A stretch of 30,773 nucleotides of DNA from WLWS01 sp964639535 (GTDB taxonomy: Bacteria > Pseudomonadota > Gammaproteobacteria > Eutrophobiales > Eutrophobiaceae), in assembly GCA_964639535.1 (NCBI GenBank), contig CAZXDV010000005.1:1-30773 (forward strand). Direction: 5' to 3'. Positions 1 through 8,042 of this stretch are shown here, one piece after another. A program made the translations under genes and the position numbers. A model generated the notes under the pieces. It did no database searches. It was not told where the DNA came from and saw nothing but the letters and a program-made list of their open reading frames with translations. The first letter of the stretch is position 1, and each line of letters starts with the position of its first letter.

Positions 1-1236
1 CAGGTAAGTGTAATAGGTCAGATCAGGAGTGTTGTACTTACCATAGTGCTTGAGCAACTCTTTTGCCCTCTCCGGGTTTCCGGACTGTAACAGGGCTTCA
101 GAATAATTCAGTACCAGTGGTCGATAATCCGGGTATAGATTGTGTGCAATCTCAAAGTACCTGAACGCCTCCGCAAAATTTCCCGCCTGCACTTCAAGAT
201 CGGCTGCCGCGAGCAGGAAAGAGGTATTCTCCGGGGACTCCTTTAACAGGGCCTGTAGCTGGTCCCTGGCCTGCTCAAACTCCCCTGCCCTTGCCAGTGC
301 CAGGGCATGGCCATAGCTAAGAGCGGCAACATTCTCAGGGAATTGTTCATTCTTTATGCGGTGCTCAAAAAACTCAACTGCCTGCCTTGGGTCGCGCCTT
401 GTAATCACAAACAGCTTTGCCTTGATTAAATCGTAGCTGGCGCTTTCCTCGTACTCCATGTTAACGGGAAATGTTTCCGCCCTGGCCCTTGCGTCTGCAA
501 TACGGCTGACTGTTAATGGATGTGATCGAAGGAACTCTGGCGCCTGTGCAAAATAGCGCGACTGCTTTTGCAGTTTCTCAAAAAAGCCTGGCATACCCCG
601 GGGGTTGAAACCGGACCTGGTTAACAACTGCATGCCGATACGATCGGCTTCCTTTTCGTTGGCTCGAGTAAAGTTGATTTGCGCCTGCGCTGCCCCACCC
701 TGCACGGCGGCAATTGCGGCCTGGCCAGCTTCCGGGTTCTGGGTAGCAATGAGTATCGCCCCAAGCATCGCCGCCATGGTGGGCAGGCTCATCCTGCTTT
801 GCGCTTCTGCTCCACGAGCCATGTGTTTCTGCGTCACATGTGCAACCTCGTGTGCCATCACTGCGGCAAGTTCACTTTCTGTTTCTGAATTAAGGATTAC
901 CCCGGCATTTATCCCGACGATACCCCCGGGAGCTGCAAACGCATTTATCAAGCCATCGTTAACCACAAAAAAAGTAAATTGCTGGACGTTGTTGTCACTG
1001 TTGGAGACCAGCCTGTAACCGATGGACTGGATGTAGGTTTCAATCTCGGCATCGTTAAGAATAGGCGTGGTGTGCCTGACATGGTTTAAAAATGCCTGCC
1101 CGAGGCGCCGTTCATACTCAGGCGACAGGATCGCCCCCGTTGAATCACCGATGTCCGGCAAATCCAGCGTGCTAACCGCGGGCAGCTGCGCCGAAAAAAG
1201 CAATAACGAGAGCAAGGATGAGAGTAAGACTTTCAT
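1..1236 (-). CDS. bepA: BepA-like periplasmic M48 metalloprotease with TPR tail (C-terminus cut by window edge)
   Basis: The frame is open from an ATG at 1236 to the window edge, giving 412 codons with no stop, so the 3' end is missing. An N-terminal hydrophobic stretch (residues 1-20) looks like a Sec signal peptide. The zinc-binding HEVAH lies at residues 129-133, followed about 60 residues later by NEKEAD, which supplies the third zinc ligand, as in M48 peptidases. From about residue 285 the protein is made of TPR-like helices rich in A/L/Y. This order (signal, M48 domain, TPR) is that of BepA/YfgC, which in E. coli assists LptD and outer-membrane protein assembly and degrades stalled intermediates. 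A periplasmic quality-control role is inferred. The gene diverges from pfp across a 176-base gap. A Loi-type or other M48/TPR paralogue cannot be excluded. Confidence 0.88.
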   Translation of the reverse strand, partial: MKVLLSSLLSLLLFSAQLPAVSTLDLPDIGDSTGAILSPEYERRLGQAFLNHVRHTTPILNDAEIETYIQSIGYRLVSNSDNNVQQFTFFVVNDGLINAFAAPGGIVGINAGVILNSETESELAAVMAHEVAHVTQKHMARGAEAQSRMSLPTMAAMLGAILIATQNPEAGQAAIAAVQGGAAQAQINFTRANEKEADRIGMQLLTRSGFNPRGMPGFFEKLQKQSRYFAQAPEFLRSHPLTVSRIADARARAETFPVNMEYEESASYDLIKAKLFVITRRDPRQAVEFFEHRIKNEQFPENVAALSYGHALALARAGEFEQARDQLQALLKESPENTSFLLAAADLEVQAGNFAEAFRYFEIAHNLYPDYRPLVLNYSEALLQSGNPERAKELLKHYGKYNTPDLTYYTYL

Positions 1237-1412
1237 TGATAATTATATGAAATCCGTATGCTTTTTTGAGTAATTCGTAGTGTTTTAGTTCCTGCTGAGT
1301 TTATAGTATAAACCCTTTCTTGCCGGCAACGGCAGGTTTAGCTGGATTCACGCTAACCATATGATAAACATGTGAATAAGCAAACATTATGAAAATACGG
1401 AGCTAATTAAAG
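1237..1412. promoter_or_regulatory. Divergent intergenic region between bepA-like gene and pfp
   Basis: This 176-base gap must hold the promoters of two divergent genes. On the plus strand TATGAT at 1360-1365 is a possible -10 for pfp, but the hexamer about 17 bases upstream (TTTAGC) is a poor -35. CGGAG at about 1397-1401 is a weak ribosome binding site for pfp. No operator-like palindrome stands out. Confidence 0.35.
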
Positions 1413-2678
1413 ATGGGACAGGCCAAAAATGCTTTTTACGCACAATCCGGGGGGGTCACGGCGGTCATCAACGCATCCGCCTGCGGTGTGATACAGGCGG
1501 CAAGAAAAAATACCGACAGGATTGCTAATGTCTACGCCGGTAATAATGGCATCATAGGCGCGCTTACCGAGGATCTCATCGACACCAGCAAGGAGAGTGA
1601 TGCCAGTATTGCCGCGCTAAGACACACGCCTTCCGGTGCCTTTGGTTCCTGCCGATACAAGCTAAAGGGCCTGGACGAAAACCGCGCAGAGTACGAAAGG
1701 CTCATCGAGGTATTCAAGGCACATGATATCGGTTACTTTTTTTACAACGGTGGCGGTGATTCGGCGGATACCTGTCACAAGGTTTCACAGATTTCACAAT
1801 CACTGGGCTTTCCAATCCAGGCCATACACGTGCCCAAGACAGTGGATAATGACCTGCCTGTCACCGATAACTGCCCAGGATTCGGTTCTGTCGCCAAGTA
1901 TATTGCCGTGTCGACGAGGGAAGCCTCCTATGATGTAAAATCCATGGCGCGCACTTCCACCAAGGTCTTCGTCATTGAAGTCATGGGCAGGCATGCGGGC
2001 TGGATTGCTGCCGCAGGTGGCCTCGCGGCAGACAAGGATAATGATATTCCCGTAGTCATCCTGTTTCCCGAAGTCGAGTTTGACCAGCAACGTTTCCTGG
2101 ATACTGTTAAAGGTCATGTTGAAAAGTCGGGCTACTGCTCGGTCGTCGTATCCGAGGGTGCACACTGGCCTGATGGAAAATTCCTCGCCGAACAGGGTAC
2201 CCGTGACGCTTTTGGTCATGCGCAGCTGGGAGGAGCCGCGCCGGTGGTGGCCAACATGATCAAGGATGCCCACGGCTACAAGTATCACTGGGCGGTAGCA
2301 GATTACCTGCAACGTGCTGCGAGACACGTGGCATCAAAGACAGACGTGGAACAGGCATACGCGATGGGCAAATCCGCGGTTGAGTTCGCCCTTGCCGGCG
2401 AAAATGCCATCATGCCCACCATCGTGCGCACCTCAAATAACCCCTACAGCTGGGAGGTGGGCAAGGTGGCGCTGGCAGACGTGGCTAATGTTGAGAAATT
2501 CATGCCGGCTGATTTTATTTCAAGCGATGGCTTTGGTATCACCGAGGCCTGCCGTGAATACCTGCTGCCCCTTATAGAAGGGGAGGATTACCCACCCTAT
2601 GAAAACGGCATGCCTGTTTATGTCACGCTGAAAAATGAGCCCGTCGCGAAAAAACTGGAAAGCAGTTTCGAACTATAG
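1413..2678 (+). CDS. pfp: Pyrophosphate-dependent 6-phosphofructokinase
   Basis: This 421-residue protein belongs to the phosphofructokinase family, which interconverts fructose 6-phosphate and fructose 1,6-bisphosphate in the cytoplasm. It has QSGGVTAVINA at residues 11-21, YNGGGDS at 111-117, PKTVDND at 141-147 and MGRHAGW at 191-197. ATP-dependent enzymes carry GGDGS and TIDND. Here the residue before the serine is Asp and the second motif starts with Lys, both hallmarks of PPi-dependent enzymes, so PPi is the predicted phosphoryl donor and the reaction should be reversible. The first Asp of the usual GGDDS is Gly here. The length fits the PPi-PFK group better than the roughly 320-residue ATP-PFK group. 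It is followed 16 bases later by a VanZ-domain gene and then by a membrane pyrophosphatase gene, which supports PPi use. Confidence 0.93.
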   Translation: MGQAKNAFYAQSGGVTAVINASACGVIQAARKNTDRIANVYAGNNGIIGALTEDLIDTSKESDASIAALRHTPSGAFGSCRYKLKGLDENRAEYERLIEVFKAHDIGYFFYNGGGDSADTCHKVSQISQSLGFPIQAIHVPKTVDNDLPVTDNCPGFGSVAKYIAVSTREASYDVKSMARTSTKVFVIEVMGRHAGWIAAAGGLAADKDNDIPVVILFPEVEFDQQRFLDTVKGHVEKSGYCSVVVSEGAHWPDGKFLAEQGTRDAFGHAQLGGAAPVVANMIKDAHGYKYHWAVADYLQRAARHVASKTDVEQAYAMGKSAVEFALAGENAIMPTIVRTSNNPYSWEVGKVALADVANVEKFMPADFISSDGFGITEACREYLLPLIEGEDYPPYENGMPVYVTLKNEPVAKKLESSFEL

Positions 2679-2694
2679 CTGCCTATTTTAAGTT

Positions 2695-3630
2695 ATGCAG
2701 CTTCAGGGCCGGTGGATACTTTTATTCATTGGCTTACTGCTGCTTGTTCTAAGCTTTACCACTCCACTGGCTGATGAAACTCCTGGATTCATAAAAGAAA
2801 CCTGGCAGCTCGGCCACGTACTGATGTTCTACGCATTGGTATATTCCGCCTTTCCCTTGATAGTCGGACGGACAAAATCCGCTTCATGGCTCGTGGTCGT
2901 GATCCTGCTATCGAGTCTTGTCCTGGGTCTTGCCATTGAATTCTTACAAATTTACGTGGGCCGGGAGTTTTCACTTCGGGATATCGTTCTTGATTTACTT
3001 GGTGCATTACTTGCCATCAGCGTTCTCACCTGGCAGAAAAAGCTTCCGGTCAGCAAAAAAATGGCCGCCTTTATTATGTCTGGTAGTGCCCTGCTCGGTC
3101 TTTATGGGATAAGCCCTTTCGTATTGACAGTGGTGGACGAAATTCATATGCACAGGCAATTTCCCCGCCTGTGCGATTTTGAATCTCCTCTTGAAGCACG
3201 ACGTTGGAAAGGCAATGTCTCCCGGGTTCAATTCCCCGGGACAAATTCTGCAAACCGGGTTCTGAAAAGTGAGTTCAAGACGACCCGCTACAGCGGGATA
3301 AGCCTGAAGTCTTTCGTCAGGGACTGGACAAGCTACGAAAGCCTGGTTTTCGATGCGTTTGTCCCGCACCAGCAACCATTAAGGCTCACAATCAGGATAC
3401 ATGACAACAAGCACTACTCACGGGGGCATGGAAATTATCACGATCGTTATAACCAGCAACTCGAGTTGAGCCCGGGGTGGAATCAAGTCCGCGTTTCGCT
3501 GGAAGATGTCAGGAATGCGCCATCAGGGCGCCAGATGGATATGCACAACATCAGCCGAATCGGTATTTTTACTTCCGGGCTGGCAAAAACACGTTTGCTC
3601 TATCTTGACGCGTTTCGACTGGAAATATGA
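2695..3630 (+). CDS. VanZ-family membrane protein with C-terminal beta-rich domain
   Basis: The 311-residue product has four hydrophobic segments in its first half (about residues 7-25, 40-58, 64-85 and 95-112), arranged as in VanZ-domain proteins, with the conserved glutamate-containing stretch AIEFLQIYVGREFSLRD at about 80-96. A further hydrophobic segment (about 123-145) leads into a soluble C-terminal part of about 165 residues. That part is rich in alternating beta-strand patterns, with Trp and Arg residues (for example SLKSFVRDWTSYESLVFDAF, about residues 203-222), and resembles a carbohydrate-binding or galactose-binding-like beta sandwich, probably periplasmic. VanZ itself gives low-level teicoplanin resistance, but the general function of the family is unknown. 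The ATG follows the pfp stop by 16 bases with no clear ribosome binding site, so translational coupling is possible. Why it sits between two PPi enzymes is unknown. Confidence 0.8.
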   Translation: MQLQGRWILLFIGLLLLVLSFTTPLADETPGFIKETWQLGHVLMFYALVYSAFPLIVGRTKSASWLVVVILLSSLVLGLAIEFLQIYVGREFSLRDIVLDLLGALLAISVLTWQKKLPVSKKMAAFIMSGSALLGLYGISPFVLTVVDEIHMHRQFPRLCDFESPLEARRWKGNVSRVQFPGTNSANRVLKSEFKTTRYSGISLKSFVRDWTSYESLVFDAFVPHQQPLRLTIRIHDNKHYSRGHGNYHDRYNQQLELSPGWNQVRVSLEDVRNAPSGRQMDMHNISRIGIFTSGLAKTRLLYLDAFRLEI

Positions 3631-3893
3631 GACCGAGTCTCTTTCAGGGGAATGTAGGAGTATCCCGAGCCAGGGAAACACGGCCACGTTACGCCCATTA
3701 TCCACCGTGATTTACGTATGAATTATCAAAAATATGGCTTTTTTTGCGGCTGGGACCTAAAAATGGCATTCCTGCCTTTGAACTTGGGCCGGTAACAAGT
3801 AAAATCCCTGCGCTTTTTTAATGAATTGTGGGCTCAGACCCCCAATTTTCGTAAATCAACTCTTGGAATCCAATCTTTGGGGGAATAATTTTG
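3631..3893 (+). other. Intergenic region upstream of hppA
   Basis: There is no convincing gene in these 263 bases. A 5-base hairpin (GAGAC/GTCTC, 3629-3641) overlaps the vanZ-like stop codon and lacks a T-run, so it is not a convincing terminator. A G-rich ribosome binding site (GGGGG, about 3879-3883) precedes the hppA start. The length leaves room for a separate hppA promoter, but I see no strong -35/-10 pair. Confidence 0.3.
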
Positions 3894-6020
3894 ATGTCAG
3901 GCATAACAATATGGGTAACCCTGGTGCTGTCGCTGATGGGCCTGGGAATCGCCTTTTTTTACATGAAGAAGGTGGTAAGCATACCGCTGGATCTTGGACT
4001 GGATGAGGAACAGGGCAAGAAGCTCACCTTTATCCACGGTGCTATTGCCGAAGGCGCGATGGCCTTTTTGAAGCAGGAATACAAGATCCTGACGATATTC
4101 ATGGTGGTATTTGCGGCCATTATCGCAGTCCTGATCAACGACAAGCATACCCCTGATATTCATGAGGGTATCTATACCGCTATTGCTTTCCTCTTTGGTG
4201 CAGCGATTTCCATTGCTTCTGGCTACATAGGCATGAAAGTGGCAACCCAGGGCAACGCCCGGACTACGGTTTCCGCGAAGAAGGACATTTCCGCCGCTTA
4301 CGACGTAGCCATTAACTCAGGCGCGGTAATGGGCTTTGCCCTCGTAGGCCTGGCGACCCTCGGGCTGATTATCATCTACGTGGTGATGAGCGCCCTGCTT
4401 TCCGACCTTGGGCCTGAGAATAACCATATCCTCATGGAAGTGATTGCCGGCTTTGGACTGGGTGGGTCGACAATCGCATTGTTTGCTCGCGTTGGCGGAG
4501 GAATCTTCACCAAGGCTGCAGACGTTGGTGCCGATCTTGTGGGCAAGGTTGAGCAGGGCATCCCCGAGGATGACCCGCGTAACCCTGCAGTTATTGCTGA
4601 TAACGTTGGCGACAACGTGGGTGATGTTGCGGGTATGGGTGCTGACCTTTTTGGTTCCTGTGCTGAAAGCACCTGTGCTGCGATGGTGATCAGCGCGGTG
4701 GTCTTTGCCGGCAACCCGGATGCATTGCTGTACCCGATTTTGATCAGTGCTGTAGGTCTTCCGATAGCCCTGGTCACCAAGCTCATGGTCGGCGTAAAGA
4801 CTGAAGACGATGTTGCTCCTGCGTTAATGAAGCTGCTGATCATCTCCAGCGCTATCATGGCAGTAGTGATGTACTTCGTCACGGTTGCCCTGATCCCGGA
4901 CAACTTCGTTATTAAAGGAGCGGACTACACGAACCTTGGCGTTTACTTCTGCTTTTTTGCCGGACTGGTGGCGGGCCTGGCTGTCGGTTTATTGACCGGG
5001 TACTACACCTCCGAAAAATATGCACCCGTTAAGGAAGTCGCCAAGTCCTGTGAGACTGGTGTTGCTACCAATATCATCTATGGCCTTGCACTGGGTTACA
5101 AGAGTACGGTGCTTCCCTACCTGGCAATCGCAATTAGTATCTTCATCTCCTGGGAGCTGGCGGGTATGTACGGCATCGCTATCGCCTCCCTGGGCATGCT
5201 GGGAAGCCTGGTGCTGACCCTGACCATCGACGCTTACGGGCCTGTTGCCGATAATGCCGGTGGTATTGCAGAGATGGTAGGCCTGGAATCAGAAGTCAGG
5301 CGTAGAACCGACATCCTTGACTCCGCTGGTAATACGACAGCTGCAATTGGTAAGGGCTTTGCAATCGGCGCTGCAATATTAACCTCGCTGGCCCTGTTTG
5401 CGGCTTTCATCACCGCCGCTGAAACATTGCGCGGTGAACCGATCAGGATGAGCTTGCTCGAACCCCTGGTGTTCACCTTCCTCTTCATTGGTGCGGTTCT
5501 GCCATTCCTGTTCACTGCCATGACGATGAAGTCAGTCGGTGCTGCAGCATTTGCCATGATTGAAGAGGTACGTCACCAGTTCAAGACTATCTCGGGCATC
5601 ATGGAAGGTACGGGCACACCTGACTACGCAAAGTGTGTAGCCATATCAACCCAGGCCGCCCTGAAAGAAATGATCGCTCCCGGCGTATTGATCATGGGCT
5701 CGCCCATCGTCGCAGGCTTCCTGTTTGGTGTTGAAGCTGTCGCCGCGATGTTGATTGGCTCGCTGGTTTCCGGCGGTGTGCTGGCCATCGCATCATCCAA
5801 CAGTGGTGGCGCATGGGATAACGCGAAGAAATTTATCGAGGCCGGCAACCACGGCGGCAAAGGCTCGGATGAGCACGCTGCAGCAGTTGTCGGTGATACC
5901 GTGGGTGATCCGATGAAAGATACTTCCGGCCCTTCACTGAACATCCTCATCAAGCTGTCTGCTATTCTCAGCCTGGTGTTCACGCCGTTCTTTGTTCAGT
6001 ATGGCGGTATCCTGACTTAA
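3894..6020 (+). CDS. hppA: Membrane-bound H+-translocating pyrophosphatase, K+-dependent type
   Basis: The 708-residue, roughly 16-helix membrane protein hydrolyses PPi and moves cations across the inner membrane. Substrate and Mg-binding motifs are intact: DVGADLVGKVE at 210-220, DNVGDNVGD at 236-244, and a C-terminal DTVGDPMKDTSGPS block. GNTTAAIGKG (479-488) has Ala where K+-independent enzymes have Lys, predicting K+ dependence. The helix-6 stretch ADLFGSCAEST has its Glu where plant vacuolar H+-PPases have it, rather than one turn earlier as in Na+-PPases such as that of Thermotoga maritima, which favours H+ pumping. These assignments rest on family knowledge. The ATG at 3894 is preferred over an in-frame TTG three bases earlier because it matches the family N-terminus. 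It is the last gene of the pfp module, and a strong terminator follows. Confidence 0.96.
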   Translation: MSGITIWVTLVLSLMGLGIAFFYMKKVVSIPLDLGLDEEQGKKLTFIHGAIAEGAMAFLKQEYKILTIFMVVFAAIIAVLINDKHTPDIHEGIYTAIAFLFGAAISIASGYIGMKVATQGNARTTVSAKKDISAAYDVAINSGAVMGFALVGLATLGLIIIYVVMSALLSDLGPENNHILMEVIAGFGLGGSTIALFARVGGGIFTKAADVGADLVGKVEQGIPEDDPRNPAVIADNVGDNVGDVAGMGADLFGSCAESTCAAMVISAVVFAGNPDALLYPILISAVGLPIALVTKLMVGVKTEDDVAPALMKLLIISSAIMAVVMYFVTVALIPDNFVIKGADYTNLGVYFCFFAGLVAGLAVGLLTGYYTSEKYAPVKEVAKSCETGVATNIIYGLALGYKSTVLPYLAIAISIFISWELAGMYGIAIASLGMLGSLVLTLTIDAYGPVADNAGGIAEMVGLESEVRRRTDILDSAGNTTAAIGKGFAIGAAILTSLALFAAFITAAETLRGEPIRMSLLEPLVFTFLFIGAVLPFLFTAMTMKSVGAAAFAMIEEVRHQFKTISGIMEGTGTPDYAKCVAISTQAALKEMIAPGVLIMGSPIVAGFLFGVEAVAAMLIGSLVSGGVLAIASSNSGGAWDNAKKFIEAGNHGGKGSDEHAAAVVGDTVGDPMKDTSGPSLNILIKLSAILSLVFTPFFVQYGGILT

Positions 6021-6040
6021 GCGTGTTATCAACGTCCAGG

Positions 6041-6069
6041 AAAAGGGAGTCTTCTGACTCCCTTTTTTT
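6041..6069 (+). terminator. Intrinsic terminator of hppA
   Basis: AAAAGGGAGTC (6041-6051) pairs perfectly with GACTCCCTTTT (6056-6066) around a TTCT loop and runs into seven consecutive Ts (6063-6069). It begins 20 bases after the hppA stop codon. This is a textbook Rho-independent terminator. Confidence 0.95.
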
Positions 6070-6137
6070 ATGCCTGGCTTTTATTCAACATCGCTGACGC
6101 CCGGCCTGATTGCCAGCGGGGGGCATGATGTTTTAAA

Positions 6138-6650
6138 GTGGGACCCGGCTTAATTTCCAAATGGCGCTTTATTTTTATGTCCCTGGTTTATCCAACATTG
6201 CTGCTTTCTGTTGTACTGGCATCCGCCGACGGCCCAAAAAATTTCACCATCATGGATTACTGGAGGAGTAAATGTGAAGAAGGTGACCAGGTGGCCTGCG
6301 CCAAGCTGGAAAAAAGCAAGGAAGCAAATGCAAAACTCATAAAACTCAATGCGCTGGCCGATGCCTTTAGCGTCAGCATTAATCCTGAAGAGTACATGCT
6401 GGGTAAAAAGCCCAACCTGGGGAAAGCATACCCGGTTGTGCTTGAAAGCTATCTCGAATCGTTTCCACAGGATGATGGCAGCGGTGGGGACAAGTACGCC
6501 ATCGACTACTGTTCAAAGCACTTTCACAATTACTGGCTAAACAAGAAATTCTGGTGGCCTACAGACGCAGAGGATAAACCCGACTGGTCAACCATCTATG
6601 TCTACATCGTGGATCATTACCACGGCATATGCCTGAATCGCTCCTTTTAG
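6138..6650 (+). CDS. Hypothetical small exported protein
   Basis: I do not recognise this protein. A GTG at 6138 gives 170 residues with a plausible signal peptide: a KWR positive patch near residues 8-10, a hydrophobic core at about 11-28, and a likely cut after ASA before DGPKNF. An in-frame ATG at 6177 would remove the positive patch, so the GTG start is slightly favoured, though neither has a strong ribosome binding site. The mature part has four cysteines. One pair flanks CEEGDQVACAKLEK, which resembles a single Sel1-like motif. The C-terminal third is very rich in aromatic residues (YW, FWW, YVYIVDHYH) and ends near a last Cys. It lies alone after the hppA terminator and converges on maf with a 13-base gap. 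A periplasmic location is inferred. Confidence 0.65.
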   Translation: MGPGLISKWRFIFMSLVYPTLLLSVVLASADGPKNFTIMDYWRSKCEEGDQVACAKLEKSKEANAKLIKLNALADAFSVSINPEEYMLGKKPNLGKAYPVVLESYLESFPQDDGSGGDKYAIDYCSKHFHNYWLNKKFWWPTDAEDKPDWSTIYVYIVDHYHGICLNRSF

Positions 6651-6663
6651 CAGTTGAACCGGC

Positions 6664-7221
6664 TCAGGACTTTCCGTTAATACCCAGCAGCTCGGCTGTT
6701 TCCTTTACAGGCAAGCCCATGACGGAAGAATAGCTGCCTTCCAGCCTGCGCAGAAAGACTGCGGCGCCCCCTTGAATGCCATAACCTCCCGCCTTGTCAT
6801 AGGGTTCTCCGCTCTGACAATAAGACTCGCACTGCTGCCTTGAGATCGTATCGAAACAAACCTTGTTCACACTCAGGCGCTGGCTAACCGTGGAACCCAG
6901 TAACACGACCGCGGTAATTACCCTGTGACATCTTCCGGACAGGTCCTGCAGCATTTGCATGGCGTCATCATGGCTGGACGGCTTTCCAAGTACCCGTTCA
7001 TCGAGAACTACTTCAGTATCAGCAGCCAGCACCATGTGCTCACCCTGGACCTGTTCCCTGGCAGCTCGTGCTTTTTCCAGTGCCAGCCTGGTGACGTAAT
7101 CCTCGGCAGTCTCACTGCCATTCCAGGTTTCATCAATATTCGCCGACAGCGTTTCAAATTCGACACCGATTGATTGCAGGAGCTGTCGTCGTCTCGGGGA
7201 TTTTGAAGCAAGATACAACAC
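6664..7221 (-). CDS. maf: Maf-family nucleotide pyrophosphatase, YhdE type (dTTP/UTP)
   Basis: The 185-residue protein begins VLYLASKSPRRRQLL, the Maf signature with its SPRR phosphate-binding residues. It continues with LAADTEVVLDERVLGKP, containing the catalytic Asp and the Lys-Pro pair, and GGYGIQGGAAVFL plus EGSYSSVMGLPV. The last two match the E. coli YhdE subgroup, which cleaves dTTP, UTP and modified pyrimidine nucleotides, rather than the YceF subgroup (m7GTP). The enzyme removes non-canonical or excess nucleoside triphosphates in the cytoplasm. The GTG at 7221 gives the normal family N-terminus and lies 4 bases after the rlmH stop. A TTG at 7293 would add 24 unconserved residues overlapping rlmH and is rejected. 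It is the last gene of the leuS operon. Confidence 0.92.
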   Translation of the reverse strand: MLYLASKSPRRRQLLQSIGVEFETLSANIDETWNGSETAEDYVTRLALEKARAAREQVQGEHMVLAADTEVVLDERVLGKPSSHDDAMQMLQDLSGRCHRVITAVVLLGSTVSQRLSVNKVCFDTISRQQCESYCQSGEPYDKAGGYGIQGGAAVFLRRLEGSYSSVMGLPVKETAELLGINGKS

Positions 7222-7225
7222 GGCT

Positions 7226-7696
7226 TTACTGGCGGTGGTAGGGGTGGTTGCGTAACACAGACCAGGCGCGGTAAAGCTGTTCCACCAGTACAATTCGCGC
7301 CAGTCCGTGGGGAAAGGTGAATGCGGACAGGCTCAATAGCTCGTCCGCTTGCTGGCGCAAGCTTTCATCTACGCCATCAGCGCCACCGATGACGAAACTG
7401 GCGTTGATACCCTGCTGCATCCAGCTTTCTATCTTTCCCGACAATGCAAGGGTATCGAGAGGTTTGCCCTTTTCATCAAGTACCACGAGTCGATGATTGG
7501 CTGGAATGTGACTGGAGATACGTTCGGCTTCCTGCCTGGTGATATTTTCCCGGCTATTATTGCGGTTTCGCTTTACCGCAGCCACCTGGTGCAGCTGCAC
7601 CTTGAGCTCGGGGGGGAAGCGCTTGATGTATTCATTTACACCCTTGTCGACCCAGTCCGCCTGGCGCTTACCGACTGCGACGATATTGATTTGCAT
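7226..7696 (-). CDS. rlmH: 23S rRNA pseudouridine(1915)-N3-methyltransferase RlmH
   Basis: At 156 residues it matches the standard length of RlmH, a SPOUT-class methyltransferase that modifies pseudouridine 1915 in helix 69 of 23S rRNA using SAM. The knot region is clear: FVIGGADG near residue 100, SLSAFTFPHGLARIVLVEQL near 122-141, and the C-terminal HPYHR that closes the active site. It starts one base after the rsfS stop codon and is followed at 4 bases by maf, so the genes are tightly coupled. The rsfS-rlmH pair is conserved widely in bacteria, and both products act on the large ribosomal subunit. Confidence 0.97.
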   Translation of the reverse strand: MQINIVAVGKRQADWVDKGVNEYIKRFPPELKVQLHQVAAVKRNRNNSRENITRQEAERISSHIPANHRLVVLDEKGKPLDTLALSGKIESWMQQGINASFVIGGADGVDESLRQQADELLSLSAFTFPHGLARIVLVEQLYRAWSVLRNHPYHRQ

Positions 7697-7697
7697 A

Positions 7698-8042
7698 TCA
7701 GCTGGAAGACTCGGCTATTGGCTTTTCTTCAGACCAAAGTTTCTCCAGTTGATAATAGGCGCGCGTGTTTGGGTGCATAAGGTGGGCTATGACATCGCCG
7801 AGATCTACCAGTACCCAGTCGCCCCGTTTTCCTTCCACGCCAAGTGGTTTATTACCTTCTTTCTTGGCGAGCTCAACAACTTTTTCTGCCAGTGCTTTCA
7901 CCTGTCGCTCCGAGCGGCCACTGGCAATAATCATGCGGTCAGTAATGGTGGTAATTCCTGTCACGTTGATGACCTGCACATCAATAGCCCTGGCATCATC
8001 AAGTACTGCGACGATTTTCTCGGTAAATTCGTTAATGTCGAT
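7698..8042 (-). CDS. rsfS: Ribosomal silencing factor RsfS, probable non-AUG start
   Basis: RsfS binds uL14 on the 50S subunit and blocks subunit joining during starvation. The conserved core is present: TTITDRMIIASG, PLGVEGKRGDWVLVDLGDVIAHLM and YYQLEKLW. The first ordinary start codon in frame is GTG 7979, which gives only 93 residues and cuts off the first helix. Upstream, the frame stays open to a TAA at 8061-8063 and encodes a family-like N-terminus (DINEFTEKIVAVLDDARAID). In that extension the best-placed start is ATC at 8042, eight bases after AAAGAGGG, a strong ribosome binding site. An ATT at 8036 is the alternative. I therefore call 114 residues from ATC 8042. The extension overlaps the nadD 3' end by 11 bases. 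A sequencing error turning ATG into ATC is the main alternative. Confidence 0.85.
   Translation of the reverse strand: MDINEFTEKIVAVLDDARAIDVQVINVTGITTITDRMIIASGRSERQVKALAEKVVELAKKEGNKPLGVEGKRGDWVLVDLGDVIAHLMHPNTRAYYQLEKLWSEEKPIAESSS

Noticed and set aside
605..1018. 137-codon open frame on the plus strand inside the protease gene
   Set aside because: It is antisense to the conserved HEVAH-containing protease and has no recognisable domain or ribosome binding site.
1800..2327. 175-codon open frame on the minus strand inside pfp
   Set aside because: It is a shadow of the conserved phosphofructokinase frame, with no family resemblance.
3629..3641. GAGAC/GTCTC hairpin at the vanZ-like stop codon as a terminator
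   Set aside because: The stem is only 5 bases and no T-run follows.
3821..4006. 61-codon open frame overlapping the hppA start
   Set aside because: Low-complexity translation that runs into hppA in another frame; hppA has the clear family N-terminus.
4376..4903. 175-codon minus-strand frame inside hppA
   Set aside because: Ser/Thr/Ala/Pro-rich shadow of a membrane-protein gene.
7222..7293. N-terminal extension of maf from TTG 7293
   Set aside because: The extra residues are antisense-free but overlap rlmH and precede the family's normal first strand.
7698..7979. Short rsfS from GTG 7979
   Set aside because: It removes the conserved first helix of the family; an upstream non-AUG start with a strong ribosome binding site fits better.
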